64,000 nt of DNA from Bacillus nitratireducens (GTDB lineage: Bacteria; Bacillota; Bacilli; Bacillales; Bacillaceae_G), in contig NZ_MAOC01000078.1 in the NCBI RefSeq assembly GCF_001884135.1, positions 62,001-126,000 on the forward strand, read 5' to 3'. A model generated the notes under the pieces. The model did not search any database. It was not told the origin of the DNA and saw only the letters and a list, made by a program, of their open reading frames with translations. Positions 10,601-18,478 of this stretch are shown piece by piece. Positions within the stretch are counted from its first letter, which is position 1, and every line of letters begins with the position of its first letter. A program made the position numbers and the translations under genes.

Positions 10601-11139
10601 TTTCCGATTAAAGCACGTTCGAAATCATCATATAATAACTGTAAATCATACACTTTATTCGCTAGCAGCTTTTGCTCTGCACTACTACTATGCGCATCTA
10701 ATTGTTGCCACATTTCATATACGTTAGATGGCGTCACATTATAACGTTTAAACTCCGCAATCATACTACCAAGATGTTCAAAGAAACCGTTTTGCTCCGC
10801 TGCTTTTTGAAACACCGATAATCCATCTTTACGAGATTCTACAATTTTACGAAGTAACATATGTACACCGGCTTCATCAATATGAAGACGACTCGCTCCG
10901 CCAACTTCTTGCAGCACCTTCCACGCTAACCGTGAAAAACTAAAAACTTGTGCCCGAATAGAACCTCTAACATCCTCACTACCAATTAACGCCTGCTGCG
11001 TTTGGAATGTCATCTGTTCTGGCACAAGATATAATATTGTTTTCCCTCTTGGGCGCTGCTTTAACTCTTCTTGCACTTCGTGTAAACAAAGTGTACTTTT
11101 TCCACTTCCAGCTCTACCAATCACAAATCGAAGTGACAT
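7624..11139 (-). CDS. addB: ATP-dependent helicase/nuclease subunit AddB
   Basis: A 1171-residue partner of AddA. An intact N-terminal Walker A (GRAGSGKST) precedes a largely inactive helicase-like core that in Bacillus recognises Chi. The C-terminal nuclease domain has LRIIDYKSS and an iron-sulfur cluster formed by NRCAYAHF plus [10 protein letters not shown] near the end. All four cysteines are present. ATG 11139 follows AAAGGTGGGG. In B. subtilis sipV and other genes lie upstream; here a T7SS-like cassette lies between addB and the signal peptidase gene. Confidence 0.96.
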   Translation of the reverse strand: MSLRFVIGRAGSGKSTLCLHEVQEELKQRPRGKTILYLVPEQMTFQTQQALIGSEDVRGSIRAQVFSFSRLAWKVLQEVGGASRLHIDEAGVHMLLRKIVESRKDGLSVFQKAAEQNGFFEHLGSMIAEFKRYNVTPSNVYEMWQQLDAHSSSAEQKLLANKVYDLQLLYDDFERALIGKYLDSEDYLQLLIEKLSDSEYVKGAEIYIDGFHSFSPQELEIVRGLMKLGTRVTITLTIDEKTLAQPVNELDLFYETTLTYERIKQVAREEKIEIEKTIPLMEQPRFHSQALAHLETHYEARPNEKFHGEASVTISTAANLRAEVEGVAREIRRLVADEDYRYRDIAVLLRNGESYYDVMRTLFTDYNIPHFIDEKRPMSHHPLVECIRSALEIISGNWRYDAVFRCVKTELLYPLDVRKEAMREEMDEFENYCLAYGVQGKRWTSEDPWMYRRYRSLDDASEMITDSEREMEEKINRLRDVVRTPVIRMQKRLKRAGTVMQMCEAVYLFLEELDVPKKLEELRVRAEENGDFLFATDHEQVWEEVMNLLDTFVEMLGEEKMSLSMFTEVMSTGLEALQFANIPPSLDQVLVANIDHSRLSDIKATFIIGVNEGVIPAAPMDEGMLSDEERNVLTAAGIELAPTTRQTLLEEQFVMYQMVTRASEKLYISCPLADEEGKTLLASSFIKKIKRMFPDVKESFITNDVNDLSRSEQISYVATPEVTLSYVMQQLQTWKRYGFEGNLDFWWDVYNFYVTSDEWKQKSSRVLSSLFYRNRAQKLSTAVSRDLYGDTIKGSVSRMELFNRCAYAHFAQHGLSLRERDIFKLDAPDIGELFHAALKRIADRLLRENRTWADLSIKECEHLSTLVIEEIAPLLQRQILLSSNRHFYLKQKLQQIIFRTSLILREHAKSSGFVPVDLEVPFGMGGTGSLPPMEFALPNGVKMEVVGRIDRVDKAEDESGTFLRIIDYKSSSKALDLTEVYYGLALQMLTYLDVVTSNAHTWMKKGGTASPAGVLYFHIHNPIVEMKGDASEEEIEKEILKKFKMKGLVLGDADVVRLMDNKLSTGSSDIISAGLKKDGSFSARSSIASEQEFNVLQKYVHHSFENIGKDITEGVIDIAPYKKGNKAACTFCNFKSVCQFDESLEDNQFRTLKDMKDSEAMEKIREEVGGE

Positions 11140-11274
11140 GTAACCCCACCTTTCACTTACATAACGAACGTTAGTTTGCTACCATAATTGTATTATAGGA
11201 CACGAAAAAAGACAAACATGTATAATGACGATACCCCATCTCAAAACATAAAAATACAACCGCTAAAGTATTTA

Positions 11275-11320
11275 ATTACATAGAAAAAGCTGCTCATATA
11301 AGCAGCTTTTTCTATGTAAT
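11275..11320 (-). terminator. Perfect 20-bp stem terminator of the T7SS-like operon
   Basis: ATTACATAGAAAAAGCTGCT (11275-11294) is exactly complementary to 11301-11320 across a 6-nt loop. It lies five bases after the DUF4176 gene stop, and the stem contains runs of A and T on both strands, so it could also terminate in the opposite direction. Confidence 0.85.
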
Positions 11321-11325
11321 ATTTC

Positions 11326-11592
11326 TTACTCCACTTTAGACAATATCTTTTGTTGAAAAGCTCTTTCTTCCTCATCTTTATATCCACTTGATACAACTTC
11401 TTGAATATCGTCATGGTTAAATAAATAAGTAAAATCAGGACTAATATAGCCCTCTGGGTAAAAACATCCCATATAGTCAAATTTTTTCACTTTATCTGTT
11501 TCTACTTGTTGTTTACGCCCATAAATCATGAGTTTCTTGGTTCCTTCTTTTAAGATTACGATAGAGCCTATAGGTAGAAGATGTGAATTCAT
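11326..11592 (-). CDS. DUF4176 family protein (T7SS-associated)
   Basis: An 88-residue protein, MNSHLLPIGSIVILKEGTKK, with LPIGSIVxLKxGTKKLMIxGR and the later GCFYPEGY and FNHDDIQEVV segments typical of DUF4176. Such proteins are encoded with LXG/WXG effectors of type VII secretion, and some have been reported as effector-specific export chaperones. Its ATG overlaps the stop of the upstream membrane protein (ATGA at 11589-11592), so it is translationally coupled in the operon 14097-11326. Assignment to DUF4176 is by sequence pattern; its role as targeting factor for the effector at 12315-13301 is inferred. Confidence 0.72.
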   Translation of the reverse strand: MNSHLLPIGSIVILKEGTKKLMIYGRKQQVETDKVKKFDYMGCFYPEGYISPDFTYLFNHDDIQEVVSSGYKDEEERAFQQKILSKVE

Positions 11593-12296
11593 TTCCTTCT
11601 CCTTTCCTTTCTTGTAAGATTAGATTTTTGTTGAACCTGTTTCATTTTTGAATGCCCTGTAATGATAAGATGTTTTTTAAAATCAAAATAAAAATACACA
11701 TGGACACTCGCAAACAAGAAAATAACCGAGAAAAATGACAGTAAGATAATTAGCAAAATCGCTAGAGAATCTTGACTTAAAATTCCTATACTAATTTGAC
11801 CAACAATGTAGCCTACTCCTGAAAAAACACCGACTTTTGAAAATTTCACCTTCTGATCATTTATACCCATTAAACGAGCTGTAAAATATTTAATCCACAA
11901 TTGTCCGGATTTATAAACAACCAAACAGTATACTATAAATGATAGAATAAAAAATAAAGGTGATTCCAATCCTATTAACTCGTAAGCTATTTTTTGAACA
12001 CCTATAAAACTACAAAATGAAATGCTAGTTCCAACAAATCCAGAATATAGTAAATGTTGTAATTGAGGCTGCTTAGGTTTGTTAATAAAAATCCAAATTC
12101 CCCACAAGTTACATACTATAAAAAATGGAAGCGCCAAGTAAAAATACACATTATATATTGGTGGAAATACAAAAATTATAATCAATAACAAAAAATTCAT
12201 AATAAACCATACAAAGGCTCCGACAATATTTCTTATATCAAATGGTAGTAATATTCGTATGCCATCATCTATATTTTTAAAGTTATATTTATCCAT
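11589..12296 (-). CDS. Six-TM membrane protein, candidate immunity protein of the T7SS effector
   Basis: A 235-residue, very hydrophobic protein with about six membrane segments (near residues 23-45, 50-70, 82-105, 112-135, 152-172 and 176-203) and a basic C-terminal tail ending RKERRRK. ATG 12296 follows GAGGTG; the ATG 12 bases upstream has no ribosome-binding site. I do not recognise a named family. It sits directly after a WXG-type protein with a membrane-active glycine zipper and is coupled to a DUF4176 gene. This is where a cognate polytopic immunity protein would be expected, as for the pore-forming T7SS effectors TspA and TelE. Function is inferred from position only. Confidence 0.6.
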   Translation of the reverse strand: MDKYNFKNIDDGIRILLPFDIRNIVGAFVWFIMNFLLLIIIFVFPPIYNVYFYLALPFFIVCNLWGIWIFINKPKQPQLQHLLYSGFVGTSISFCSFIGVQKIAYELIGLESPLFFILSFIVYCLVVYKSGQLWIKYFTARLMGINDQKVKFSKVGVFSGVGYIVGQISIGILSQDSLAILLIILLSFFSVIFLFASVHVYFYFDFKKHLIITGHSKMKQVQQKSNLTRKERRRK

Positions 12297-12314
12297 TATG
12301 CACCTCATAGAAAA

Positions 12315-13301
12315 TTAAAAGATTTCATCTAAAGCAGAGCCTATTCCAGATTTAATCCGGTCTTTTATAGAGTCTTTTTCACCATCATTATTCCAGTCCC
12401 CTTTATCGAACTTAATTCCATCCGTTATTATGCTAGATACTACAGAAGCGGTAAAACCTACACCAGCCCCAATCACAGTTCCAATGGGTCCTCCAATTGC
12501 TGTACCGACTGCAGCACCCGCCCAAGTACTAGCAGCAGTAGAACCTACTCCAACCGCTACATCACCAACAATGTCTCCTACAATTTTACTACTGCTTGCA
12601 TTACTTTCCAAATTTTCTTTCGTATCTTTAAAGACATCTAAACCGGTACTTATATATCCTAATGCGTTATTTTTTAACGATAATGATTCTTTTAATAATG
12701 CACCTGGTTTTAACGCATAACGTTTTACTTCATCAATTGTTTTAGCTTCCTCTAATGGTAGCTTTGTTCTTCTAATAACGTTATTACCATCTTTTCCTTT
12801 AATAAGTGTACGATTTTCAAATCGCACCATAGGTTTTCCTTGATTATTTGTATATGGTGTCGCGCGAAAACCCTGGTTATGCCTTTGAGCAATTTGGTAT
12901 GCCTCTTGACCATCTTTAAAGGTTCCAAATGCGGTTAATCCGGCTCCCATGGGGTTTTCTTTCCATTCATCAATGCCTCCCCCAAAAGGACTTAATAAGT
13001 CAACACTATCTATTTTCCAATCTCCTAATGAAACTTCTTGTTGATCAGTTTTCTCAAAACGATCAGCAATGCTTCTTAATGATTTGCTATGAGTTTTTAA
13101 ATCATTCGTTACGCCCTCTAACATTGAACCTGCATATAAAGCCTGATTCAATACAGCATCCCTTCCAGATACTTGAAAGGGTAAATCCATTAATTGCTGA
13201 CTCAAACGTTTATGTGTTTCAAATACTTCATGAGCTGCACGCTCTATATTAGAAGCTAACCCCCTTAAAAGGGCAGGAGTAACTTTAATTTCTTTACTCA
13301 T
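12315..13301 (-). CDS. WXG100-fold T7SS effector-like protein with C-terminal glycine zipper
   Basis: 328 residues. Residues 1-90 (MSKEIKVTPALLRGLASNIE onward) form a helical hairpin of the WXG100/ESAT-6 type without the canonical WxG. The middle (about 100-235) is a soluble linker. Residues 236-295 are Gly/Ala-rich, with G-rich repeats such as GAAVGTAIGGPIGTVIG that form a glycine zipper. The last 35 residues contain DWNNDGEKD, spaced like a calcium-binding EF-hand/dockerin loop. There is no signal peptide, as expected for T7SS export. Glycine-zipper effectors of this class permeabilise membranes, so a pore-forming antibacterial toxin is the leading guess. The neighbours are a DUF5081-like gene upstream and candidate immunity and DUF4176 genes downstream. 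Confidence 0.65.
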   Translation of the reverse strand: MSKEIKVTPALLRGLASNIERAAHEVFETHKRLSQQLMDLPFQVSGRDAVLNQALYAGSMLEGVTNDLKTHSKSLRSIADRFEKTDQQEVSLGDWKIDSVDLLSPFGGGIDEWKENPMGAGLTAFGTFKDGQEAYQIAQRHNQGFRATPYTNNQGKPMVRFENRTLIKGKDGNNVIRRTKLPLEEAKTIDEVKRYALKPGALLKESLSLKNNALGYISTGLDVFKDTKENLESNASSSKIVGDIVGDVAVGVGSTAASTWAGAAVGTAIGGPIGTVIGAGVGFTASVVSSIITDGIKFDKGDWNNDGEKDSIKDRIKSGIGSALDEIF

Positions 13302-13335
13302 TTTGATTCACCACCTATTGATTTAAGGTACAGAA

Positions 13336-14097
13336 TCATTTTTTGATTTCTTCGATAATTGCAAAAATATCTAGACAAATAACATTCGTTTGCTTCTCTC
13401 CCCTGTCTAATATTTTTTGGATAAGCCAATATTGGTTTTGACTATACATATACTGAATACTATCGGTATACCATGCATCCTTTATATAATAATGAGTTTT
13501 AATTGTATTTAACTCTTCACGGTCACATATAATATTCACTAATTCTTTAACATCATCATCCGAATAATATCCGAATAATTCCGATAAATCCTTTTCTGAT
13601 TGATTTAAAAAATCTTTTTCATATACGGCGCAAGGAAGTTTAAATGTATAATTCGAATGTGGAAAAGTATTTTTAGACTGCAACGCTTGATATATAAATT
13701 GCCATGCTACCTCAGGTATTCCACACTCTCTAAATATACATTGTTTTTCACCGTTAACATCTGTTATTCTGTTATGTATAACTTTTTTATCAGTAAAATA
13801 AAAGACGTTTTTTTCTTTAATGTCGTTTTTGTTTATCTGTACTTCAATAACAAAACCTGTAGTTAGACAAATACTAAAATATTCTACAAGTTGTTGTTCA
13901 CAAAATACTTCGTCTTCTTTTATTATGAGTAATTCTTTTTCCCTCCAGTGGTCATACATTATATCTAATTCTTTATCTATTTCTTCGTCTAACCAATTTT
14001 CAAATGGATTCTCAATTCCAATCATTGTTTCATGATCAAATATACCCGTTAATACATATACTTCTTTGCTCGATAACGTAAGGGGCTCAATATTCAA
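13336..14097 (-). CDS. DUF5081-like / EspG-like T7SS-associated protein
   Basis: 253 residues, starting MNIEPLTLSSKEVYVLTGIF. The pattern (an ExLxLxxxEVYVLxG start, an FENWLDEE helix, alternating beta strands and helices, and a C-terminal IFAIIEEI) is what I remember of DUF5081 proteins, found next to WXG100 genes in Firmicute T7SS loci and similar in layout to the mycobacterial chaperone EspG. No membrane segment or signal peptide is present. It is the first gene of the four-gene operon and ends 34 bases before the effector. A chaperone role is inferred; the family assignment is moderate. Confidence 0.5.
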   Translation of the reverse strand: MNIEPLTLSSKEVYVLTGIFDHETMIGIENPFENWLDEEIDKELDIMYDHWREKELLIIKEDEVFCEQQLVEYFSICLTTGFVIEVQINKNDIKEKNVFYFTDKKVIHNRITDVNGEKQCIFRECGIPEVAWQFIYQALQSKNTFPHSNYTFKLPCAVYEKDFLNQSEKDLSELFGYYSDDDVKELVNIICDREELNTIKTHYYIKDAWYTDSIQYMYSQNQYWLIQKILDRGEKQTNVICLDIFAIIEEIKK

Positions 14098-14185
14098 ACA
14101 TCCCCACTCCCTAGCTTAATATACGGTCCCTAAAAATTATAATACAATAAAAAAATAATTGTATCTAGTAATCATTAATTCATAA

Positions 14186-14488
14186 AAAGTATCTTACTCG
14201 CTAATTACAAATTACGATTTTATTGAAATTCATTCCAAAGTAAGTCTACCTTATAGTAAAAAGGTTAACCAACAAATAGTAGAAACGTTCAAAGAAGTAC
14301 AGATTAAACATGAAAATTTTAGAAGTTATCATTACCAATTATATAACGATATAAAATTTTTTTATCCTTGGTCACGATACCAGCTAAACATTCTCATTAG
14401 CAATAGATTGAAAAAATATAAAGTAAAAAAAGACAAACATAATTGTTTGCCTTTTACTATACTTCTACCTATTATATCAACCTTTTGA
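14186..14488 (+). pseudogene. Headless remnant of an unknown plus-strand gene
   Basis: A stop-free frame of 100 codons without a usable start runs from just after TAA 14183-14185 to TGA 14486-14488. It reads as protein-like sequence (YDFIEIHSKVSLPYSKKV, then RSYHYQLYNDIKFFYPWSR), with no hydrophobic bias and normal residue usage. In DNA this AT-rich a chance frame of that length is unlikely. The 3' end runs into the terminator and last codons of the signal peptidase gene on the other strand, so the true C-terminus is probably lost too. The product is not recognised. It sits at the border of the T7SS-like cassette. Confidence 0.45.
14423..14460 (-). terminator. Terminator of the signal peptidase gene
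   Basis: On the minus strand GGCAAACA-attA-TGTTTGTC forms an 8-bp stem followed by TTTTTTTAC, about 20 bases beyond the signal peptidase stop. Confidence 0.6.
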
Positions 14489-15040
14489 AAAATTCGTTTG
14501 CACCTCTCGAATCGGCCAATATCGTAAATCAACTTTACCGACAACTGTATCAGCTTTCACAAAACCGAAGTGCCTACTATCCCAGCTACCGAGGCGGTTG
14601 TCGCCAACTACAAAAATAGAACCAGGTGGTACAAACTTTTCTTTCGTTAATTCTTCTAATTTAAAATCACCTGTTAATTGCCTTCCATTTATCTCTTTCT
14701 TATACGCCTCTAAATAAGGTTCCTCCACGAATTGTCCGTTTATATATAGTTTATCATGCTTATATTCGATATGATCCCCAGGTAAACCGATAATTCGCTT
14801 TACATAGTCCTCTTTTTTATTCGCATGAAAAACGACGACATCAAATCGATTCAAGTCCCCTACTTGATAACTCACCTTATTCACAACGAGCATATTGCCA
14901 TCTTGCAATGTCGGCATCATTGACTTCCCCTCTACAACGTACGTTGAAAAGAAAAACGTTCGAAAAAATATAGCTAATAGTACACCAATTAAAATTGTTC
15001 TTATCCACTCTAGCCCTTCTTTTTTCAAAGTTTTCTTCAT
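14477..15040 (-). CDS. lepB: Type I signal peptidase (SipV/SipS-like)
   Basis: 187 residues with one N-terminal membrane anchor (about 13-33) and an extracytoplasmic catalytic domain that removes signal peptides from exported proteins. The catalytic Ser is S40 in EGKSMMPTL and the general base Lys is K81 in YVKRIIGLPGD; the box GDNRLGSWDSRHFG is intact. Length matches the short Gram-positive enzymes. By synteny with the B. subtilis yhjE-sipV(yhjF)-addBA region it corresponds to SipV. ATG 15040 is preceded by GGGAGAAG. Confidence 0.92.
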   Translation of the reverse strand: MKKTLKKEGLEWIRTILIGVLLAIFFRTFFFSTYVVEGKSMMPTLQDGNMLVVNKVSYQVGDLNRFDVVVFHANKKEDYVKRIIGLPGDHIEYKHDKLYINGQFVEEPYLEAYKKEINGRQLTGDFKLEELTKEKFVPPGSIFVVGDNRLGSWDSRHFGFVKADTVVGKVDLRYWPIREVQTNFSKG

Positions 15041-15076
15041 TCGCTTCTCCCCTCGCCCTTTAATGATGAAGCTTGT

Positions 15077-15238
15077 ATTTATAAAGTGAAACTTAATCGG
15101 TGGGGGTTTTGTTCATCCCCCACCGATTATTAGTTGAACCAATCGGGCATTTACGGGCAGTTTGATCTCCCACCTAACTTCTTTACTTCAGTCGAATTTT
15201 TTGGTGGGAGTTTTACTGCCCGTTAATGCGGGACAAAG
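15077..15238. repeat. bcr-like dispersed repeat (longest copy in the window)
   Basis: About 160 bases between the signal peptidase and TVP38 genes. The head is ATAAAGTGAAACTTAATCGG, followed by a hairpin of GGTGGGGG with CCCCCACC, then TTAGTTGAACCAATCGGGCA, a second interleaved pair (GGGCAG...CTGCCC and TCCCACC...GGTGGGA), and the end AATGCGGGACAAAG. Shorter or eroded relatives occur at 43002, 51218, 52697 and 59422. This resembles the B. cereus-group bcr elements; I cannot assign the class number without a search. Confidence 0.65.
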
Positions 15239-15248
15239 AAGACTTTTC

Positions 15249-15842
15249 CTAATGTAGTTCTAACTTTACTTCAATTTTTTTACCTACATACCATAAAATA
15301 AAAATAACAACGCCCACAATAACTGATTTCAACGGCTTATGAATAAACGACATTAAATCATGACCGATATACGTTAAAATAAAGATCATAACAAGCTTTC
15401 CGAATGCTAATGCTAGTCCAAACTGTTTTACGCTAACGCGAGACAAACCAGCTACAACGTTTATAAGCGCAGATGGTGTGAACGGAAAACAAAATATAAC
15501 AAAGATTGGCGCGAATCCTTTTCTTTCAATCCATCCCATCGCTTTTCGCACTCTCTCATGCTTATTTACAAAAGAAAAGAAACGACTTCTTCCAAAGCTA
15601 CGAATGATGAAAAATACAAGCATTGCACCAATTACCGATCCAAGCCACGAATAAAGAAAACCGAACCAAAAACCAAATGCAACAGCATTCGCCAGTACAA
15701 ACACAATGAGAGGCAATGCTGGAATAAGCGCCTCTATCATCGGTAAACCAATCCCAAGAAGCGGCCCGAATGCTTTATAACTTTCAACAATGTGATCCAT
15801 ATTTTTTGGTGAAAAATATTCTTTGATTGTCTGAAAATCCAT
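15249..15842 (-). CDS. TVP38/TMEM64 (VTT/DedA-type) membrane protein, YhjE-like
   Basis: 197 residues with about six hydrophobic segments and the VTT-domain features: re-entrant helix region PLIVFVLANAVAFGFWFGF, GSVIGAMLVFFIIRSFGR, and FCFPFTPSALINVVAGLSR with the conserved F-x-P-x-x-P/G pattern. Members are proposed lipid scramblases or flippases. It lies next to the signal peptidase gene as yhjE lies next to sipV in B. subtilis. ATG 15842 follows AAAGGGG. Confidence 0.85.
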   Translation of the reverse strand: MDFQTIKEYFSPKNMDHIVESYKAFGPLLGIGLPMIEALIPALPLIVFVLANAVAFGFWFGFLYSWLGSVIGAMLVFFIIRSFGRSRFFSFVNKHERVRKAMGWIERKGFAPIFVIFCFPFTPSALINVVAGLSRVSVKQFGLALAFGKLVMIFILTYIGHDLMSFIHKPLKSVIVGVVIFILWYVGKKIEVKLELH

Positions 15843-16180
15843 TCTACACTTTACCCCTTTACTCTAATTACTACCCCTACTGTATCATTGCTTATATGAA
15901 AGAGGAAATGGTAGATATGTCATATGGAGATGTAATTATTAAGTTTCCATATCTTCCTCTAGAATTCCTTCATTATTATGCTATGATAATCTTTCAATAT
16001 TCGACAAGACATGAGAATAGTTTAGACACCACGCACAGATTATAACTTAACGGTTACACATTATAAAAAAGAAGAAACTACAGAAGGTGTCAATCTGTAG
16101 TGTCAAAAAAATCCGCTTACTACCTGTATGGAAATGAGTAATGACAAATAATTGTTGTACCTTCAAACAATTATCCTTTT
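15843..16180. other. Gap without a supported gene
   Basis: A 50-codon frame from ATG 15897 has no ribosome-binding site and no recognisable product. The only clear structure is the inverted repeat ACTACAGA...TCTGTAGT at 16077-16101, which on the minus strand is followed by TTTCTTCTTTTTT and probably terminates the membrane protein gene to the right. Confidence 0.5.
16077..16101 (-). terminator. Terminator of the duplicated membrane protein gene
   Basis: An 8-bp stem ACTACAGA/TCTGTAGT with a 9-nt loop. On the minus strand the downstream sequence is TTTCTTCTTTTTTA. It lies about 80 bases after the gene stop. Confidence 0.55.
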
Positions 16181-16777
16181 CTAATGACTAGTTCTTACAA
16201 GAAACCTTTTTAGTAAGCGCATACTATCAATCACGATAAGTATTAATAAATATAAGAAAGATAGTATTAATACTGTACTCGGAATAGGTAACATTCGAAA
16301 TTTGTATAAAAACTTATCAATCGTATATATATCTTGCTCATCAGTTATCGTGCTAGGAGTGAATATAAGGTAATCCTTCCAATTATCTATCCAAGTTAAA
16401 CTAACCGCGGAAAATTGCATTATTCCAAACCACAAGTAAATAAAAATTGGTATAAGAATCATATATTGCAAACTATGTAATATCTTTCTTTTCTTCTTAC
16501 ATTCAATAATTTGAAAGACAATAAGTGTCAGTACGTACACAATCGATAGCAGAAATACTATGGTGACAACTGGCTGAATTGAAAAAGCAAATAGCAATTT
16601 ATCAATTTCACTAATTTGACTATATTCTGTTGCATTTTGAGGCGTAAAAATAAAATGTTGTTTATCAGCACCTATCATTAACTGACTACCAACGAAACCA
16701 GTAAACATAAAGGTAAGAAATAATATAGGCAAAACAAGGATATATTGCGCCCAAAATAACATAGTCCTTTTCAACAT
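16181..16777 (-). CDS. Membrane protein of unknown function with an internal duplication
   Basis: 198 residues from ATG 16777 (AAGGAG upstream), with four membrane helices arranged as two copies of one unit. Unit 1 reads HFIFTPQNATEYSQ then IDKLLFAF then TIVFLLSIVYVLTLIVFQII. Unit 2 reads YLIFTPSTITDEQD then IDKFLYKF then TVLILSFLYLLILIVIDSM. Each unit is a helix, an extracytoplasmic loop with IFTP and IDK(L/F)L, and a second helix. A longer frame starts 66 bases upstream but has no ribosome-binding site. No family is recognised. Confidence 0.6.
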   Translation of the reverse strand: MLKRTMLFWAQYILVLPILFLTFMFTGFVGSQLMIGADKQHFIFTPQNATEYSQISEIDKLLFAFSIQPVVTIVFLLSIVYVLTLIVFQIIECKKKRKILHSLQYMILIPIFIYLWFGIMQFSAVSLTWIDNWKDYLIFTPSTITDEQDIYTIDKFLYKFRMLPIPSTVLILSFLYLLILIVIDSMRLLKRFLVRTSH

Positions 16778-16990
16778 ACCATCTCCTTCTTTATACAATA
16801 AGGTAAGAAATATCATGTATACCGCAAATGTTAAATGATGCATATTAACATCGCGATAAATATATATAGTAAAATTACCCTTATATTGTAATTTTACACT
16901 CCTTTAAGCTATTAAAGAACAAAAAATCCGTAAATTTTTCTCGTTTTATTTATGAACCTTACAGCGTAACGATATATATAATGAAATCAA

Positions 16991-17017
16991 AAAAAGGATG
17001 AGTCCCCCCATCCTTTT
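16991..17017 (-). terminator. Terminator of comK
   Basis: AAAAGGATG (16992-17000) pairs with CATCCTTTT (17009-17017) five bases beyond the comK stop; on the minus strand it is followed by a T-rich stretch. Confidence 0.7.
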
Positions 17018-17021
17018 CCTC

Positions 17022-17603
17022 TCAAACTTCGCCTTCCCTTACAAAATACACTTTCTCATAGGCTGGCGTTAATTTAGATTCATCCCTTTTATCAATCTCT
17101 TTAAAACAAGGACTTCCTTGTTTTTTCTTACGGTCTTCATACTCTGTCCTTAATTTTGCTGTACGATTTTGCTGATTTTCAAAGCTGCTTTTGGATATTT
17201 CTAATTTCACAGCGAAACCATTTATAAATCTAATAATAAGATTTCCATCTTTTAATTCTTTATTATTTTCAATATGAAAATGAGACAACCACGCACACTC
17301 TTTTCGAGAATAAGAATACGTAGGGAAAAAATAAAGTTGATCTGTCGGGCTAATTGCGATAGGAGCTTTATGTGTAATACGAGTTAACTCCTTCGTCCCT
17401 TCTTTTCTTCCAAAAAAACTAGAACCATGTTTCCGGCAACTTCTCTCTATAATATCGAGAGGTTTTTGAAACACGAAAAAAGAATCCTCCATTTCAACAA
17501 TTCGCGTAACCACTTGCTTTTCTCCTAGAACAACAGGAAGTAAGGCCATCGTTTTTTTACTTACAACATAATTTTCGACATAACGTTCTACTTTACTTTC
17601 CAT
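17022..17603 (-). CDS. comK: Competence transcription factor ComK
   Basis: 193 residues with the ComK-family pattern: N-terminal VENYVVSKKTMALLP, a central IERSCRKHGSSFFGRKEGTK followed by LTRITHKAPIAISP, and FPTYSYSRKECAWLS. ComK is the master activator of DNA uptake genes and binds AAAA-N5-TTTT boxes. B. cereus carries two ComK paralogues; this copy is at the position corresponding to B. subtilis comK near yhjE-sipV. The C-terminal tail, rich in Lys/Glu, is longer and more charged than I would expect. Whether it still activates competence cannot be judged from sequence. Confidence 0.88.
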   Translation of the reverse strand: MESKVERYVENYVVSKKTMALLPVVLGEKQVVTRIVEMEDSFFVFQKPLDIIERSCRKHGSSFFGRKEGTKELTRITHKAPIAISPTDQLYFFPTYSYSRKECAWLSHFHIENNKELKDGNLIIRFINGFAVKLEISKSSFENQQNRTAKLRTEYEDRKKKQGSPCFKEIDKRDESKLTPAYEKVYFVREGEV

Positions 17604-17885
17604 ATTCTACTATCTCCCTTTTCTATTTATAGTAGCAGCTGCATATATAATTTTAGCACCTATGAAAAGGAAATGCTTTACAGATTTCCCTTTTTTACAA
17701 TACTTTATCATTTATCAAATATTTATTAAATTTAAAAGTAACTATATAATAATAAAATAATTCAAACCTGTACAAAAAATATTTATACTATCTATAAATA
17801 TTTATAATCGCTTCCTCTTTTCACATCATTACAACAATTAACTTTGCTATAATTAAAATATAAATCAAATATACGGAGGTCTCTC

Positions 17886-18071
17886 ATGGAAGAAAAGCAA
17901 GATCATCCAACAATTCAAATGAAAAACAGTAGCATTGTTATCGTAAAAAATTCAGCGAGTATTATATTCGGTTTATTTTTTATTTTACTGTTCTTCGCGA
18001 AGCCTTTTCGTAAATCTAAATGTCCAGAATGCAAGAAACGCGCAAAGAAAAAAGTTGGAAAAGAAGAGTAA
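17886..18071 (+). CDS. Small membrane protein with C-terminal CxxC
   Basis: 61 residues: a polar N-terminus with MEEKQDHPTIQMKNSS, one membrane helix (about 24-42, ASIIFGLFFILLFFA), then a basic tail carrying CPECKK, a possible half zinc-binding site. ATG 17886 follows ACGGAGG (17873-17879). No family is recognised. The ribosome-binding site and a shared terminator support it as real. It is convergent with the gene at 18098. Confidence 0.6.
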   Translation: MEEKQDHPTIQMKNSSIVIVKNSASIIFGLFFILLFFAKPFRKSKCPECKKRAKKKVGKEE

Positions 18072-18107
18072 AAGGCCTTCCTTTTTTGGAAAGTCTTTTA
18101 CTCTTCT
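18063..18107. terminator. Bidirectional terminator between two convergent small genes
   Basis: GAAGAGTAAAAG plus TTCC on the left pairs with GGAA plus CTTTTACTCTTC on the right, about 19 bp with two mismatches. The stem spans both stop codons. Confidence 0.75.
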
Positions 18108-18373
18108 TCATCTTCAAAAAAACCGACTATTTTTTCTTCTTCATATTCATACTTTCTTCCGAGATTTTCTGTATCTCTTTCAATTTGTAATGTGATTATA
18201 TATCGTTCTTCATCTAAAACATGAGAATGAGATTTTTTCAGATCAATTAACGTCACTTTATCATTTTCATAAGTTTTCGCGTACGCCTTTATCTCTTCAA
18301 TTGTATTTTTTAAGTCCTCTTCATTACCTCTACGAACATCGAGTATTACTTCATTTATATACTTTTCCATCAT
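18098..18373 (-). CDS. Conserved-looking small acidic protein, unknown function
   Basis: 91 residues from ATG 18373, beginning MMEKYINEVILDVRRGNEED with an alternating alpha/beta pattern and a very acidic C-terminus (EYEEEKIVGFFEDEEE). AAGGCGG sits eight bases before the start; the longer frame to 18445 runs back into the cold-shock gene's terminator and is rejected. No signal peptide, membrane segment or known motif is seen. It lies downstream of the cold-shock gene in the same direction but is separated from it by a strong terminator. Confidence 0.55.
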   Translation of the reverse strand: MMEKYINEVILDVRRGNEEDLKNTIEEIKAYAKTYENDKVTLIDLKKSHSHVLDEERYIITLQIERDTENLGRKYEYEEEKIVGFFEDEEE

Positions 18374-18430
18374 ATATATATCCGCCTTCTTCCCCAATAT
18401 AATCGTTATGTTTGTATATTTCAACAACAA

Positions 18431-18460
18431 AAAAAAGGATGGCATAAGCCATCCTTTTTT
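18431..18460 (-). terminator. Terminator of the cold-shock gene
   Basis: AAAAAAGGATGGC (18431-18443) pairs perfectly with GCCATCCTTTTTT (18448-18460) across a 4-nt loop, about 20 bases after the cold-shock gene stop. Confidence 0.88.
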
Positions 18461-18478
18461 CTATAATAAACTATAAAA

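Noticed and set aside
14362-14544. 60-codon minus-strand frame across the signal peptidase terminator
   Set aside because: It is a frame shadow of the signal peptidase 3' end.
15827-16045. 72-codon plus-strand frame with an inner ATG at 15897
   Set aside because: No ribosome-binding site; part lies antisense to the TVP38 gene start.
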